In this document: in pieces, positions 13,801-21,809 of the stretch
How positions within the stretch are numbered: position 1 is the stretch's first letter
Layout: every line of letters begins with the position of its first letter
Source of the DNA: Lytechinus pictus
Taxonomy: Eukaryota; Echinodermata; Echinoidea; Temnopleuroida; Toxopneustidae
NCBI RefSeq assembly: GCF_037042905.1
Contig: NC_087249.1
Coordinates: 49,568,901-49,632,900, forward strand
Length of the DNA stretch: 64,000 nt
Reading direction: 5' to 3'
The notes under the pieces: model-generated
What the model saw: the letters and a program-made list of their open reading frames with translations, nothing else
Told to the model about the DNA's origin: nothing
The model's database searches: none
Program-made: the position numbers and the translations under genes

Positions 13801-15833
13801 CTCCCCTCCACACTTTCTCTTCTTCCCTCACAGATTATTAAATTTTCGTCATTGTTACTTAAATTTGCATAGAATGTGTCATTTGAAATACAGACAATGG
13901 TCAGATTAAAAGCTTATTTCTGAATGTTCACTCTGGGTCTTTAACCTCTGCATTCATCTACATGTATTATGTCCAACGGTTGAGGGCGTCCAACAAGAAT
14001 AAATTATGTCCGGTAAAACGACATTTCTTTCACATTTATGTTTATTGCGAGGAATGTACTTTGGAAAATCATTCCAACATCGCTATGAGCGCGAATGAAT
14101 TGTGAGTAGAGAATGGAATGATTTACTTATTTTAACACGAATATGTTTCTGGTAATTACTCTTAAGACGTTAAAATTTAACAATTAAGAATGAAGAAATC
14201 AAGAATTAATACATTGCAATTTCATTTGCAATCGCATTTAATCATAATGTTGGAAGGATTCATACAGCGCCAAAAACTTTTATTTCTGATTATGTCTAAG
14301 TGCTTTACATTATACTTATTATCACCCCGGTCTTCCGGTCCTGGCACAATCTTGTATGTACTTTCTCCACTCCCTGGGAAGCATTCCCACAAGAGTTCTA
14401 AGATTCCATCGCCAGGCATATACTTAGGCTTTCGCATCACCCCTGTTACCCATTTAACACCTGGGTGAAGAGTGGCAAAGTGTGTATTGACTCCTTGCCG
14501 CGGTGGGATTCGAACACACGCCCCACTTGTTACAAGGCAAGAGTCCGAACCGTTACACCACGACGCTTCCAGTGTTTAATTTGGAAACCCATTTGTAACG
14601 ATTGTTGAATTTTGCCGTTAGGCAAAACACAACGCCATAACCTTACCTGTATCTATTGTAGCTGCATATGGCGACTGAGGGAAATTCTATAGAAGAGACT
14701 TGGTTGATGCTAACATCCACACTCTTGGGATGAGATGCAAAGTGCATTGACCTATCAACAACCTGATATAAACACACACCGAAGCCGCTTAGAACCAATA
14801 ATGTCCACAGAAATCTGGAAAAGAGGAAAATTAAACACAAAATATATATCTTTTCACTTGTTATTTACTGTAACCAGTGATACTAGCTGATACCTGTCGT
14901 CACCAGTTGTGACCGGTTGTCACCAGTTCATACCAATCGTTACCAGTAGTCATCAGATGTATCAGTCGATACCAGTTGAAACCAGTTGTTACAATCTGTT
15001 AAAACCAGGCCATCTAACTTTATTAAATACTTAAAGCGGATGAGGATTTTATAATCATCAGATTAACTCATGAACGAAAGATACGACAAACTGCTACGCT
15101 TTCTCTTCCCGCTTTCTTCAAAACGTTTCTATGAAAGGAGACTTGCATGTGGTTAAAACGTTTCTATGTTCTATTTTTTTGAATTATGCCATGTTATATG
15201 AATAAAACTTCAATGCTCAGAGAAAGGCTGCTCCGCAGTGCGAAATGTTATATAAAGACCGATTATTACCATTTTATCACAATATGATTAACTATGGTGA
15301 TCAAATATTTATCAAAAATTGATCACAATTAAAATCTAAGTTTTTGAAATCACCTCTCATTCTTTGGTGTTTTTTTTTGCGTTTTTAAAAAGACCAGGAG
15401 TCGATTTTTTTACTCATAAAAATGTTGAAAAGGGTCTTTAATAACACGCTTGCGTCCGGTAAGTACAGTAATTGGTCTGAATGTTGATGGGTCTTGTTGG
15501 GACAGCTACATCAAGTTCAGGAAATTCATTTATTAAAATAGACTGATCTTAATGTTCTTACCTGCGCCATCTAACCTCTCCTGCGTTGAATGCATATTTC
15601 AGCCCAGCCAAGCCTACCGAGTCGGGTACAGATTTGAAGACTACGGCTATCCATGAAACTCGGTCCCGGTATTTCGGGTAGTCGAAAGAGGTCGTAACCG
15701 CACCATCGCGTACCGTTCCGGAAACGGTAGTGACCGCGGTCTTGTGCGGCAACTCGTCAGCCTCTTGCGCGCTCTTGACCGTGATTCTTCGCGCGGAACC
15801 GCGATATGTATTCACCGTTTCAAGGTCATCCAT
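1781..15833 (-). CDS. DEG/ENaC/ASIC-family sodium channel, complete nine-exon gene, 497 aa
   Basis: Amiloride-sensitive sodium-channel family subunit of the plasma membrane; such subunits form trimeric, usually ligand- or proton-gated Na+ channels. Exons (minus): 15562-15833, 14647-14814, 12572-12733, 11499-11629, 9577-9767, 8806-9022, 3677-3824, 2597-2688, 1781-1893. All introns are GT/AG, every phase joins, and the total of 1494 nt is 497 codons plus stop. Seen: short cytosolic N terminus, TM1 about residues 92-112, FPSVAIC at 135-141, WGPCF at 223-227, QDEY in the palm region, a cysteine-rich block at 319-395 (C319, C335, C339, C348, C350, C370, C379, C389, C391, C395), and TM2 about 462-487 starting DIGG. 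Odd: the N-terminal HG motif reads VG, the GAS filter reads GGS (472-474), and the cytosolic tail is only about 10 residues. Length is normal for the family. Introns are full of repeats. Whether it is gated by protons, peptide or something else cannot be told from sequence. Confidence 0.92.
2597..2688 (-). CDS. DEG/ENaC channel exon 8: pre-TM2 segment
   Basis: A 92-base exon between acceptor TTTTTTCAG and donor CTCT/GTAAGT. Encodes residues 430-461, QNICRLTFYFREMNVV and onward to YTFFSLL, matching the ENILVLDIFFE...YE..GLL stretch just before the pore helix of ASICs. Confidence 0.88.
3677..3824 (-). CDS. DEG/ENaC channel exon 7: CNCTPPC motif
   Basis: Acceptor TTATTTCCAG; donor TTCAG/GTAATG. 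Encodes residues 381-430, including VSCNCTPPCSTRNY, which matches YCVCEMPCNLTRY of ASICs, the last conserved disulfide cluster before TM2. The preceding intron (3825-8805) is the longest, about 5 kb, and carries several transposon remnants. Confidence 0.92.
4269..5145 (+). pseudogene. LINE ORF2 fragment: AP endonuclease domain
   Basis: An open frame from 4269 to a stop at 5102, about 277 residues, encodes the APE-type endonuclease of a non-LTR retrotransposon (CR1/L2/RTE-like range). Visible catalytic signatures are HMNIRS, LSETW, VVYRPP, LLGDFNIN and, at the end, ISDHF. The frame breaks exactly after SDHF: one base is missing near 5097, and the downstream frame reads VIASFPLS, the normal family continuation. 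At about 5146 the LINE is cut off by the inverted-repeat element starting TTGTCTCGCCTGCAT, so the RT part is absent. It lies antisense inside intron 6 of the channel gene. The ORF start is uncertain; Met codons near 4318 and 4351 are alternatives. Confidence 0.85.
5232..5650. repeat. 154-bp tandem repeat, about 2.8 copies
   Basis: The landmark CATGGAAAGTTCATTGACC recurs at 5295, 5449 and 5603, a spacing of 154 bases. Flanking text (ATTTGGCGATC, CTCGAAG, CACCTTCAAGAGATGG) repeats with it. Copies differ by scattered substitutions. Confidence 0.85.
6600..7250. repeat. About 170-bp degenerate tandem repeat, about four copies
   Basis: The phrase GTTTCATGAACTAGATCC or close variants recurs near 6659, 6831, 6992 and 7183, each time followed by ATAAACTTTCTAAGTTATGA and then CCCAACATGGTC and TGACCTTTGA. 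Spacing of 162-190 bases shows indels between copies. Confidence 0.8.
7451..7625. mobile_element. Short TIR element (MITE-like)
   Basis: GGGTGTAGGCTGG at the left end and CCAGCCTACGCCC at the right end form a 13-bp near-perfect inverted repeat about 170 bases apart. No coding capacity; no clear target duplication. Confidence 0.5.
7783..7826 (-). repeat. tRNA-like fragment (A-box half)
   Basis: The minus strand reads GATGGCTCAGTGGTAGAGCG, a tRNA A-box region with D-loop. The B box and acceptor stem are absent, so this is a SINE or tRNA-pseudogene remnant. Confidence 0.5.
7970..8475. repeat. Foldback repeat of 16-bp units, split by a LINE tail
   Basis: Left arm (7970-8092) is made of motifs such as ACCATTTCGTCTAAT; right arm (8283-8475) has the reverse complement, units close to ATTAGACCAAATGGTT in 16-bp period, alternating GACC and GACG forms. 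The arms are inverted around an inserted LINE 3' end. A second copy lies at 44870-46520. Confidence 0.75.
8093..8283 (+). pseudogene. 5'-truncated LINE, C-terminal end and 3' UTR
   Basis: From 8115 the plus strand reads AHACPILWNRLLEDIKHCI then SVESFKNVLKIFLFTS and stop at 8222, the usual C-terminal end of CR1/L2/I-type LINE ORF2 (LWNxLPxxI...SFKxxLK). A 3' tail with a GCGCCTTGATTTGGCGC stem follows. Only the last 35 codons remain. It sits in the centre of the foldback repeat. Confidence 0.75.
8510..8799. mobile_element. MITE with long imperfect TIRs, copy 1
   Basis: Left end GGGAGGTTTTCACTCGGCGA and right end reverse complement GGGAGCTTTTGCTCGGCGA pair, and pairing continues inward (TTGTCAAATGCCC against TTGTCAAATGTCTG). 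About 290 bp, no coding capacity. It ends six bases inside intron 6 of the channel gene. A related copy lies at 11770-12050. Confidence 0.75.
8806..9022 (-). CDS. DEG/ENaC channel exon 6: cysteine-rich thumb
   Basis: Acceptor CTTCTTTTGCAG; donor CTCAA/GTGAAT. Encodes residues 309-381: YLPPVYGEC, then CKIEC, SRCGCKVLHFPG and FCLNPQKELVC, which follow the disulfide pattern of the ASIC thumb domain. An inner GT after HFPG (8877) also keeps phase but would delete two conserved cysteines. The donor lies six bases from the end of a MITE (8510-8799). Confidence 0.88.
9127..9570. repeat. Simple repeats in channel intron 5
   Basis: Poly-C near 9149, then an AT-rich (TAA/TGA/TAT)n stretch at about 9419-9570. 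No motif of a gene. The long minus-strand open frame here runs across channel exon 5 and is real coding only within that exon. Confidence 0.6.
9577..9767 (-). CDS. DEG/ENaC channel exon 5: palm domain with QDEY
   Basis: Acceptor CTTAAAG; donor GAG/GTGAGG. Encodes residues 245-308 with NIHQDEY, the conserved ...QQDEY palm strand of ASICs, and FMEDIGFSVAPG, matching the ASIC run around LGFGVAPG. An AT-rich (TAA/TAT)n simple repeat starts about 30 bases into the following intron. Confidence 0.9.
9844..10857. mobile_element. Outer TIR element carrying a nested insertion
   Basis: ACCGTGTTTACACGCTGC at the left end matches the reverse complement of GCAGCGTGTGAACACGGT at the right end, and further inside both arms carry GGTGCAGACC / GGTCTGCACC variants. 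The element is GC-rich for this window and lies in channel intron 4. It is interrupted by the insert at 9999-10549. Confidence 0.65.
9999..10549. mobile_element. Nested 551-bp insertion flanked by a 9-bp duplication
   Basis: ACAGATAGC at 9990-9998 is repeated at 10550-10558. Between them the ends are G-rich/C-rich and inverted (GGGGGGGCACTC left; GAGTGCCCACCCCCCC right). The body is GC-rich and contains repeated phrases around TTGGAACGG and ATGCTATGC. A 9-bp duplication is the usual size for Mutator-like elements, but no transposase is present to confirm the family. Confidence 0.7.
11499..11629 (-). CDS. DEG/ENaC channel exon 4: WGPCF motif
   Basis: Acceptor TTTCATTTCAG; donor TCAG/GTATCA. 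Encodes residues 201-245 including DWGPCFIFN, the family motif usually written WGxCFxFN. The open frame continues past this donor to further GT sites near 11451, but only the donor at 11498 gives the phase needed by exon 5. Confidence 0.85.
11770..12050. mobile_element. MITE related to 8510-8799, diverged copy 2
   Basis: TTTTGTCAAACGCCTTTCATGACAAAGAACAGC and its later inverted counterpart CTGACAAAGACCTCCCAGCTGTTC show the same inner palindrome as the copy at 8510-8799. The outer ends are worn. It lies in channel intron 3. Confidence 0.6.
12251..12465 (+). repeat. tRNA-derived SINE
   Basis: The head has an A box (GTGGTCCAGTGGTTAGAGCA) and B box (GAGTTCGAATCCCCACT) with a CAT triplet in the anticodon region. 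Acceptor and T stems do not pair, so it is not a functional tRNA. An unrelated tail follows to about 12465. It lies in channel intron 3, about 110 bases from exon 3. Confidence 0.65.
12572..12733 (-). CDS. DEG/ENaC channel exon 3: finger-domain segment
   Basis: Starts after CTTCGCAG and ends before GTGAGT. Encodes residues 147-201, with N-glycosylation sequons (NGT, NVS, NTS). This is the variable part of the family. It is assigned because its phase (one base in, two bases out) joins exons 2 and 4 exactly and the reading frame is open. Confidence 0.82.
12880..13080. mobile_element. Half of a MITE (AAAGGGGAATCCAGCC end)
   Basis: The start AAAAGGGGAATCCAGCCTTG and inner phrase AAATCGGACAAGTATTAAG resemble one arm of the TTAAAGG element family seen elsewhere in the window. 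No matching opposite arm is visible. Confidence 0.35.
13740..13845. repeat. Pyrimidine-rich (CT)n microsatellite
   Basis: A run of TCTCTCTC and CCCTTCTCC over about 100 bases in channel intron 2. It gives a low-complexity open frame that is not a gene. Confidence 0.7.
14248..14580 (-). repeat. tRNA-derived SINE with LINE-like tail
   Basis: On the minus strand a tRNA-like head (A box GTGGTGTAACGGTTCGGACTC, B box GTTCGAATCCC) at 14575-14500 is followed by a body with CACCCAGGTGTTAAATGGGTA, and a tail with AAAGCACTTAGAC and GGCGCTGTATGAAT. Parts of the same SINE occur at 48574-48790 and 56533-56655. It lies in channel intron 2, about 65 bases from exon 2. Confidence 0.65.
14647..14814 (-). CDS. 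DEG/ENaC channel exon 2: TM1 and start of the ectodomain
   Basis: Acceptor TTTTCCAG precedes the exon and donor CAG/GTAAGG ends it. It encodes TM1 (FLWTLLVLSGFGVCLYQVV, residues 92-110), then a histidine-containing stretch (HFASHP) and the family signature FPSVAIC (135-141). A His lies close to the position of the proton-sensitivity histidine of ASICs, but the local spacing differs, so equivalence is uncertain. Confidence 0.9.
14871..15010. repeat. Degenerate minisatellite, ACCAGTTGT units
   Basis: About 140 bases made of repeated ACCAGTTGT / ACCAGTCGT-type units of 10-13 bases, in channel intron 1. Confidence 0.7.
15562..15833 (-). CDS. DEG/ENaC channel exon 1: N-terminal cytosolic domain
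   Basis: Encodes residues 1-90 and two bases of Arg91. The start ATG (15833-15831) has A at -3 and G at +4. The exon ends GCAG followed by GTAAG. The conserved region before TM1 reads SVGLAGLKYAF, so the gating-motif glycine is kept while the usual histidine is Val. A pyrimidine tract ending in TAG lies just upstream of the ATG, which suggests a further non-coding 5' exon outside this exon. Confidence 0.88.
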
Positions 15834-15966
15834 GTTCCTGTTCTATAAAAAGGAAAAAAATGATAAACTGGAGATGATGAACAAGGGCATCACCTCTAAC
15901 AAAAAAAAAAGGATAAATAATGAAAGATTCATACATTTTGGGATCCCTGCATTAGAACTTCATTAA

Positions 15967-16950
15967 CAATGTTCAAAGCAGAAGGCGTAAGTATATAGGA
16001 ATTATTTTTTACAGACATAAATAAATCCTTGTTAAGGTCTTAACCCCTAACATATTTGCGGCAGGTGTTGTCAATTTGCTCTGAAGCATATTAAACATCC
16101 ATTTCAAATGCGGTTTGTAAATTTTATCATATAATATTATTACTATTATTGTATTCTTTTATCATTTTACTCTTACTATAATTGCGTCTTTATTATACTT
16201 TACCACCAAGGTAAATTCGGGGCACTTTGCCTTCTTCTCGTTAGTTACTTTATTATATACGTGTATAAGAAACCTTTTATTATTCAATCATCATCCAATG
16301 ATAATTAATACATGCAATATTTTAAATATTTTTTTAAACCGTGAGAATAAAAGTTAGAACTCAATATACTTTTGCAATACTTTCGAAATTAATATTAATC
16401 TAATGCCCATTAACATGTAATTCTCCATCAGGACTTTAATGGCTAAATTATTTTGTTGATGACCAGGGCTTATTTTAGACACCCCAAGATATATAGTGTC
16501 TACATTTTTAATATTTTGTCCCATTTCTCCCTGATAGTCGCACCGATTTTTGTCTCAGTTCAACTCTATTTTCAACTACATGTATATATCTCACAATTAT
16601 AGTTTTTAATGATTATTTTGCATAGAAACTACAACTTGAAAAATACTAAAATACCGTCAAATACCTTATTCTGAGCATATTGTCATTATAGTATTGTTAT
16701 TGTTTAGCATAAACATAAAAGCTTCAGTTTTAAAATGATTGAATATAATAGTGCCGAAACGTGATTCCTATCCCATTTCACATCAGCGTGTCCTTCCTTT
16801 ACCACATAATGAAATAAAATAACAAAATGTTCAAAATTAACTTTAATATACCAACAATCCGCATGATCAGTATAGTATCGTGTAACATTAATGGACGGTC
16901 GTTATGTGCATTTTCAGTTAACCGTTCAGAGGGCTATTGCCATAAATCTT
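15967..16950. other. No gene recognised; AT-rich
   Basis: Upstream of channel exon 1. No open frame with a recognisable motif, no strong repeat. It may hold the channel gene's upstream non-coding exon and promoter, but no element could be placed. Confidence 0.5.
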
Positions 16951-16951
16951 G

Positions 16952-17529
16952 TTAAAGGAAAAGTTCACCCAAACAAAAACTTGATTTGAATAAAAAGAGA
17001 AAATCCAACAAACAACACTGAAAATTTCATCAAAATCGGATGTAAAAGAACTTTTAAGAAGTTTTGCTCAATTTCGAAAAAAAAAACAGTTATATGCGCA
17101 TCCTGGTCGGTATGCAAATGATGAGACTGATAACGTCACCCACTATTTCATTTGTACTTTATTATATGACATATTCTAATTTTCTCCTCGTTGTCAAGTG
17201 AAAAAACGATTATTTCGTCCCTGAACATTTGGAAGTGTCATTGTTTAATACGATATGGTTCAGTCAAGTTAGTCCTTATTGTCAAATCTGTAAAAAATGA
17301 AATATTGTATCATTCAAACAATAAAAAACAAAATAAATAGTGAGGGACACCATCGACTGTCACATCTGCATGTCACTGAGTTGTGCATATCACTTATGTG
17401 AAAAATAAGCAAAACTTTAAATGTCATAACTTTTTTATTTTACATCCGATTTAGATGAAATTTGCAGAGTTATGTTGATTTTTCTTTATATCATATTAAA
17501 ATCAACACTTTTCTGGGGAGGACTTCAAT
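16952..17529. mobile_element. TTAAAGG-family MITE (piggyBac-like), copy A
   Basis: Begins TTAAAGGAAAAGTTCACCC. Both arms contain TTTGAAT...AAATC and CATCAAAATCGGATGTAAAA / TTTTACATCCGATTTAGATG in inverted order. The right TTAA is lost. Same family as 37111-37603. Confidence 0.65.
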
Positions 17530-19018
17530 CAGTGAGTATCAATTGGCTATAAGCTATACTTATACACGCAATTATAATTGAAAGCCCGCGAACATAAACA
17601 TGTAAACTGGCTAAAAGATGACATTATACATGTTATACATGATTGAAAAGCACTTTTCTCGTTAACACTGTTAATGGTATTGACAAAAGTTTCGAAGAAA
17701 TTCTCGGGAAAGCATACTATTGCTTTGGCTTGGTTTGGTTTGTGAATCTTTATACAAATTAGTATAAATCAATTAACTGACGGAAATTCTTAGCATTCTA
17801 ACATTTTGAATAACTGAAGATGTTAGAGTTAACTGAATATAGATTAAAACTGGTTTATTTAACCTAAAATTCAAGCTTCGGAAATAAAAAAAACCGAGTC
17901 AATTACAGTATACTGGCGTACGGAAACATCACACTTATCACATACAATATACCTACACCTTGGGATCTTTGGCGATACTCAGGCTTATCTAAACATCAGA
18001 CAACGATCCTTAGCTACAACGCAAACAGAAGAACCCATATCAGGAAGAAATCATGGACGTCCAAATCATTGTCGAAACAACTTTCCCTTCTCAAATATGG
18101 TGGAAATTGGAATTTGTTTCCCTCTAAAAGTCTAATTATTCCAAAATTTAGAGAAGCAGGGGAAAACGCACGACGGTGCCGACTTTGCAATATGTACAAC
18201 AGATCAATGCAGCTATTGAAAAATTGGTTCGTTCGCGCAGGTTGTTTGAAAGTCTTTATTTGCACACCGTTTTGTTTGGCAGGTAAAGAAGTGATCTGGC
18301 CGGAGGCGCAAAAGACATGAATTACTCCTACAAGACCATGAAGGCGTATAAAAAGATGACACAATGTGAAAAGAATGATAGACAGATAGCCACAAAGACA
18401 TGAAAGAGACCAGTGATGAGGAAATCGGCTAGGTGTGGGGCGTATAGATGAAGGGGATAGCCTTTTTTGGCATACTGACATGACTGATGGTGGTGGTGGG
18501 GGGAGGGGCGGGTGCATCGCAACATTTTTACAAAGTGAGCGGGGTAGTTGTTTTGGTCAGAATTATAAACTTTAACAGTTTCATTTTTATGAAAATTAAT
18601 CATTAAATCTAATGTTTCGTTCTTTGGCTAGTTTGCTTTGCTCGCTCGCAAATATTTTAACCCAACCCCACAAAATGTTTGGTTTATTTTAACCCTAGAC
18701 CCTATTCAAATTTGATCTCAAAGTTGACAATTACCGTGAAAAATGGGCGTACTGAATTGTCATATATATTTGTAATTGTATATAACACCAATTTTAAATG
18801 GAGTATCTGAAATAATGAGAAGAAAAGGAAAAAGCAAGCATGAGAAGGACAAAAGTATATAGAGATGACGCAATTATGTTGTTCTCTAATTCCACTTGTT
18901 CTTTTCATCGAGCGGTTCTATCCAACAGGAGGTAACGTAGACACAACGGATCAGCAAACAATTCTTCTTGAACATGGCGAGGATACATACATCCCTTCTC
19001 ACTACGTTTAATTTTCTC
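17530..19018. other. No gene recognised
   Basis: Open frames of up to 167 codons on the minus strand (18014-18517) show no domain, codon structure or conserved neighbour; treated as chance. No clear repeat. Confidence 0.5.
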
Positions 19019-19961
19019 TTAAGGACGTTCCACAGTTAAAGTGAAATCCATGTCATTTTCACCAAACTTTGCACATAGATACTTTAGAACCTTAATATTC
19101 GAAATATGCAAAAATTAACATAGGTCCATGTGCTTGATTTTTTGCTATAGCGCTTCAAAGTTCACCCAAATTGATGTTCTTAAAAATTGCGCATTCAAAA
19201 GAATTTGGCATTTTTAGACCGCCCAAGATTACTACAATGAGTTTAAACCTCTATTACTCAGTCAAAATACATGAAAAAGTCATCAAATTTCGCAAGAGAG
19301 TTAATAATTGTATCGTTAGAATGGAGAATCTATTTATAGTGCTATTTGTTTGCAATTTTAAGTTTAACAGCTCTGTCAGTTCTTAAAAAAGGCGTAAACG
19401 ATAACAAAATCCCAATCTGAAAAATTTTAAATTTCAGTAACAAACTACAAACGTACAATAAATGCTGCACTTTATTCAAAATCCATGTCATTTTCACCAA
19501 AATTTGCAGAGTTGTAGAGGAAGGTATACCTAAGAGGTACAAACATTGAAAAATAGGGGTTCATGTGCTTGTTTTTAAACTATCAGCATTTTTATTAGAG
19601 CAAATGTGCTTTTTAAAACACCAAAAATGCGCCGAATGCTTTGTATCTATGTGAAGAAAAAAATCAAAATCACTCTACCATTTATTCAAACTCGGAGTAA
19701 TATCCGTGATTCTTGGCAGCAATGCAGAGTAAAGTATTTTGAAATTGTATAATTTTTTTTTTAATGGTCCATGGAATAATTCAATTTTTTAGCTTCATGA
19801 AATAACGCATCGGATCTGCAGTTAAAGTGCAGAAGATGAGAAAAATCAGCTCATACCCGCAGCTAATTAATCACTTGTTCATCCATTGTGACGTCAGCGC
19901 GCAGAGTGTAAACTATGCGCAGATCATAATGCGCACAAACATAACTGTGGAACGTCCTTAA
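19019..19961. mobile_element. 943-bp TTAA-flanked TIR element
   Basis: TTAAGGACGTTCCACAGTTA at the left and TAACTGTGGAACGTCCTTAA at the right are perfect inverted repeats that include the TTAA target typical of piggyBac. The interior repeats the phrase AATCCATGTCATTTTCACC twice (19047 and 19482). No transposase frame is seen. Confidence 0.8.
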
Positions 19962-20439
19962 TCGCTAAATGAATTGGCCTATCACGATCACCGTTGCATG
20001 CGCATTTTGCTCACTAGACTGACTAGGAACCAATCAGAATTGCTCTTTCAAATTAGCGATTAATCGTAAACCTGTGTGTTACGTGGCCCTGGACATTTTA
20101 GCCAGCTTATGCCGACGTAATGTATTTCTATGGCAGCATGACCCTGAAACCCCAACCCCTTTTTTTTACTTGTTTAATCATTTATTAACACACCAGCACC
20201 CCTCTTATAGAAAATCGTTCATCGGCCACTGCATGGCAAGACTATGTATCACTTAATCCTTTTTATTAATATCAAGCATTCTGATATCAAGAATATCTTT
20301 TTGACAATACAAAATATTAAGAAATTGAATATGCCTACACTCTTAAAATGTTGGGCAACATACTGCCCACACAACAGTTAAAATTATCCAACTCTGGGAT
20401 TTTTCAACCAATACTGTGTAGTTTTGTAGTGAAAAAAGT

Positions 20440-20700
20440 TTTCACTACAAAATGGAGATCAAATTGGGCCCCGAGAAATTTGAAGAGCAAAAAAAGATTT
20501 TACTAAAAAAGGGAGGTCATGCGGTTCCCAAAATTTGAAAAGCAAAAAAAAAAGGTTTCACGACAGACGAAAGGTCATTTTGGTTACATTTCTCAATTAT
20601 TAGGCCTACACATCTTCCAGAAAACCTGGCTATGGAAAATAATACACGCAGTACCCCCCAGCACCCCCGCATCCCAGGGCCATGATGGAAAGCCTGCAAA
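20440..20700. repeat. Interspersed repeat, paralogue of 33240-33440
   Basis: CACTACAAAATGGAGATCAAA, GAGAAATTTGAA, GGTCATTTTGGTTACATTT and CTTCCAGAA occur in the same order here and at 33240-33440. Likely the inside of a G/C-ended MITE family. A fragment beginning ACTCTTAAAATGTTGGGCAAC lies just upstream (20340). Confidence 0.6.
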
Positions 20701-21027
20701 CTCAAAATCTAAATGCATGTTTAATCGATGATGTGGTTTACGGTACACCATGTGGAGTGTTATAGAAACAGTGGAAAGAAGAAGAAAGGGAAATGGATAG
20801 GCGAGAAAGTGGAGATTTGAGAGTAGAGTATTCTTTTCTTGAATGTAGTCCTGAAAAGGACTGTAAACCAGAAGAGATTGATGAGTTGAAAAAAAACAGC
20901 TTGAGTAGTAGGATGGATGAGGAGATGCTGGCTTGAGTCGGCGAGTAGAGATGATGAGTAGAAGCAGAAGAGAGACTCGACGTTTCGGGCAGGTTGACTG
21001 TCCGTCTTCAGGACTGTCCGTCTTCCC

Positions 21028-21195
21028 AAATGCATGTTTGTTTGTTTTTCAAAATGTTTTCTGTATAATCATGCATTCATCGTTGTCTTGCCAAAAATAG
21101 TGTACTTCTCTTTGTTCACAAAAGTACACTGTGCAATTTTTTTTTTTTTTTTAATATGATAATTATGGATTCCATAATAGAGTTGAGGTTGATCA
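21028..21195. repeat. Diverged partial copy of the GGGCCCGTCTTAC MITE
   Basis: Reads through the same interior as 21196-21466 (ATGTTTGTT, CATGCATTCAT, TGTTCACAAAAGTACA, ATGGATTCCATA) but with many changes. Directly abuts the better copy. Confidence 0.5.
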
Positions 21196-21466
21196 GGGTT
21201 CCGTCTTACAAAGAGCTGCGATTGATCCGATCAATCGCAACTATGGACGGCCAGCAACATCAACATCTATGTATGAATGTTTGTTCAAAATATTTTCTAG
21301 CTATGATGTATATTCATGCATTTATTGTTTTCTTGAAATTCCTGTGCTTCTTTATGTTTACAAAGGACATTTTGCAAATTTCCTGCAAAAAAAAAATATG
21401 ACACTGATGGATTTCCATAGAGTTACGATTGATTGGATCAATCGTAACTCTTTGTAAGACGGGCCC
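21196..21466. mobile_element. GGGCCCGTCTTAC MITE, copy 1
   Basis: Ends GTCTTACAAAGAGCTGCGAT and, inverted, ATCGTAACTCTTTGTAAGAC, with an inner palindrome around GATTGATCCGATCAATC. The interior matches the copy at 52156-52429 closely. No coding capacity. Confidence 0.8.
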
Positions 21467-21540
21467 TAGATCAATCACAAGCCAGTTTTTGTGAGACTGG
21501 ACCCAGGTGTGCTTGGTCCTATATAATACATATCGTGAGA

Positions 21541-21799
21541 CAGTGGCGGATCCAGGAGGGGGGGGGGGCACATCTGGCCCATGTCCCCTCCCTCCCTCCC
21601 TTTTGAGAGCCATAATCAAAATGTTTAAAGTAAATATGCCGTTTTTACCCAAGTGCCCCCACCCTTTGAAAGTGAGGACCTTTTTTTCTTCTTTTCCTTG
21701 TCAAATTTTCAATTTTAAGTGAAAAGCTTTTTTTCCGTTTGTCAAAATTTCATCGGGAAAATGTACCCCCCCCCCCTCGGAAAATCCTGGATCCGCCCG
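21541..21799. mobile_element. hAT-like MITE with 8-bp target duplication
   Basis: CAGTGGCGGATCCAGGA at the left and TCCTGGATCCGCCCG at the right form TIRs. The 8-base sequence TCGTGAGA flanks both ends (21533-21540 and 21800-21807). CAGTGGCGG-type ends and an 8-bp duplication are typical of hAT elements. Interior has G- and C-runs and no transposase. Confidence 0.75.
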
Positions 21800-21809
21800 T
21801 CGTGAGAGA

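Noticed and set aside
18014-18517. 167-codon minus-strand frame with a hydrophobic segment
   Set aside because: No conserved motif, rich in proline runs from a C-rich tract, no splice context.
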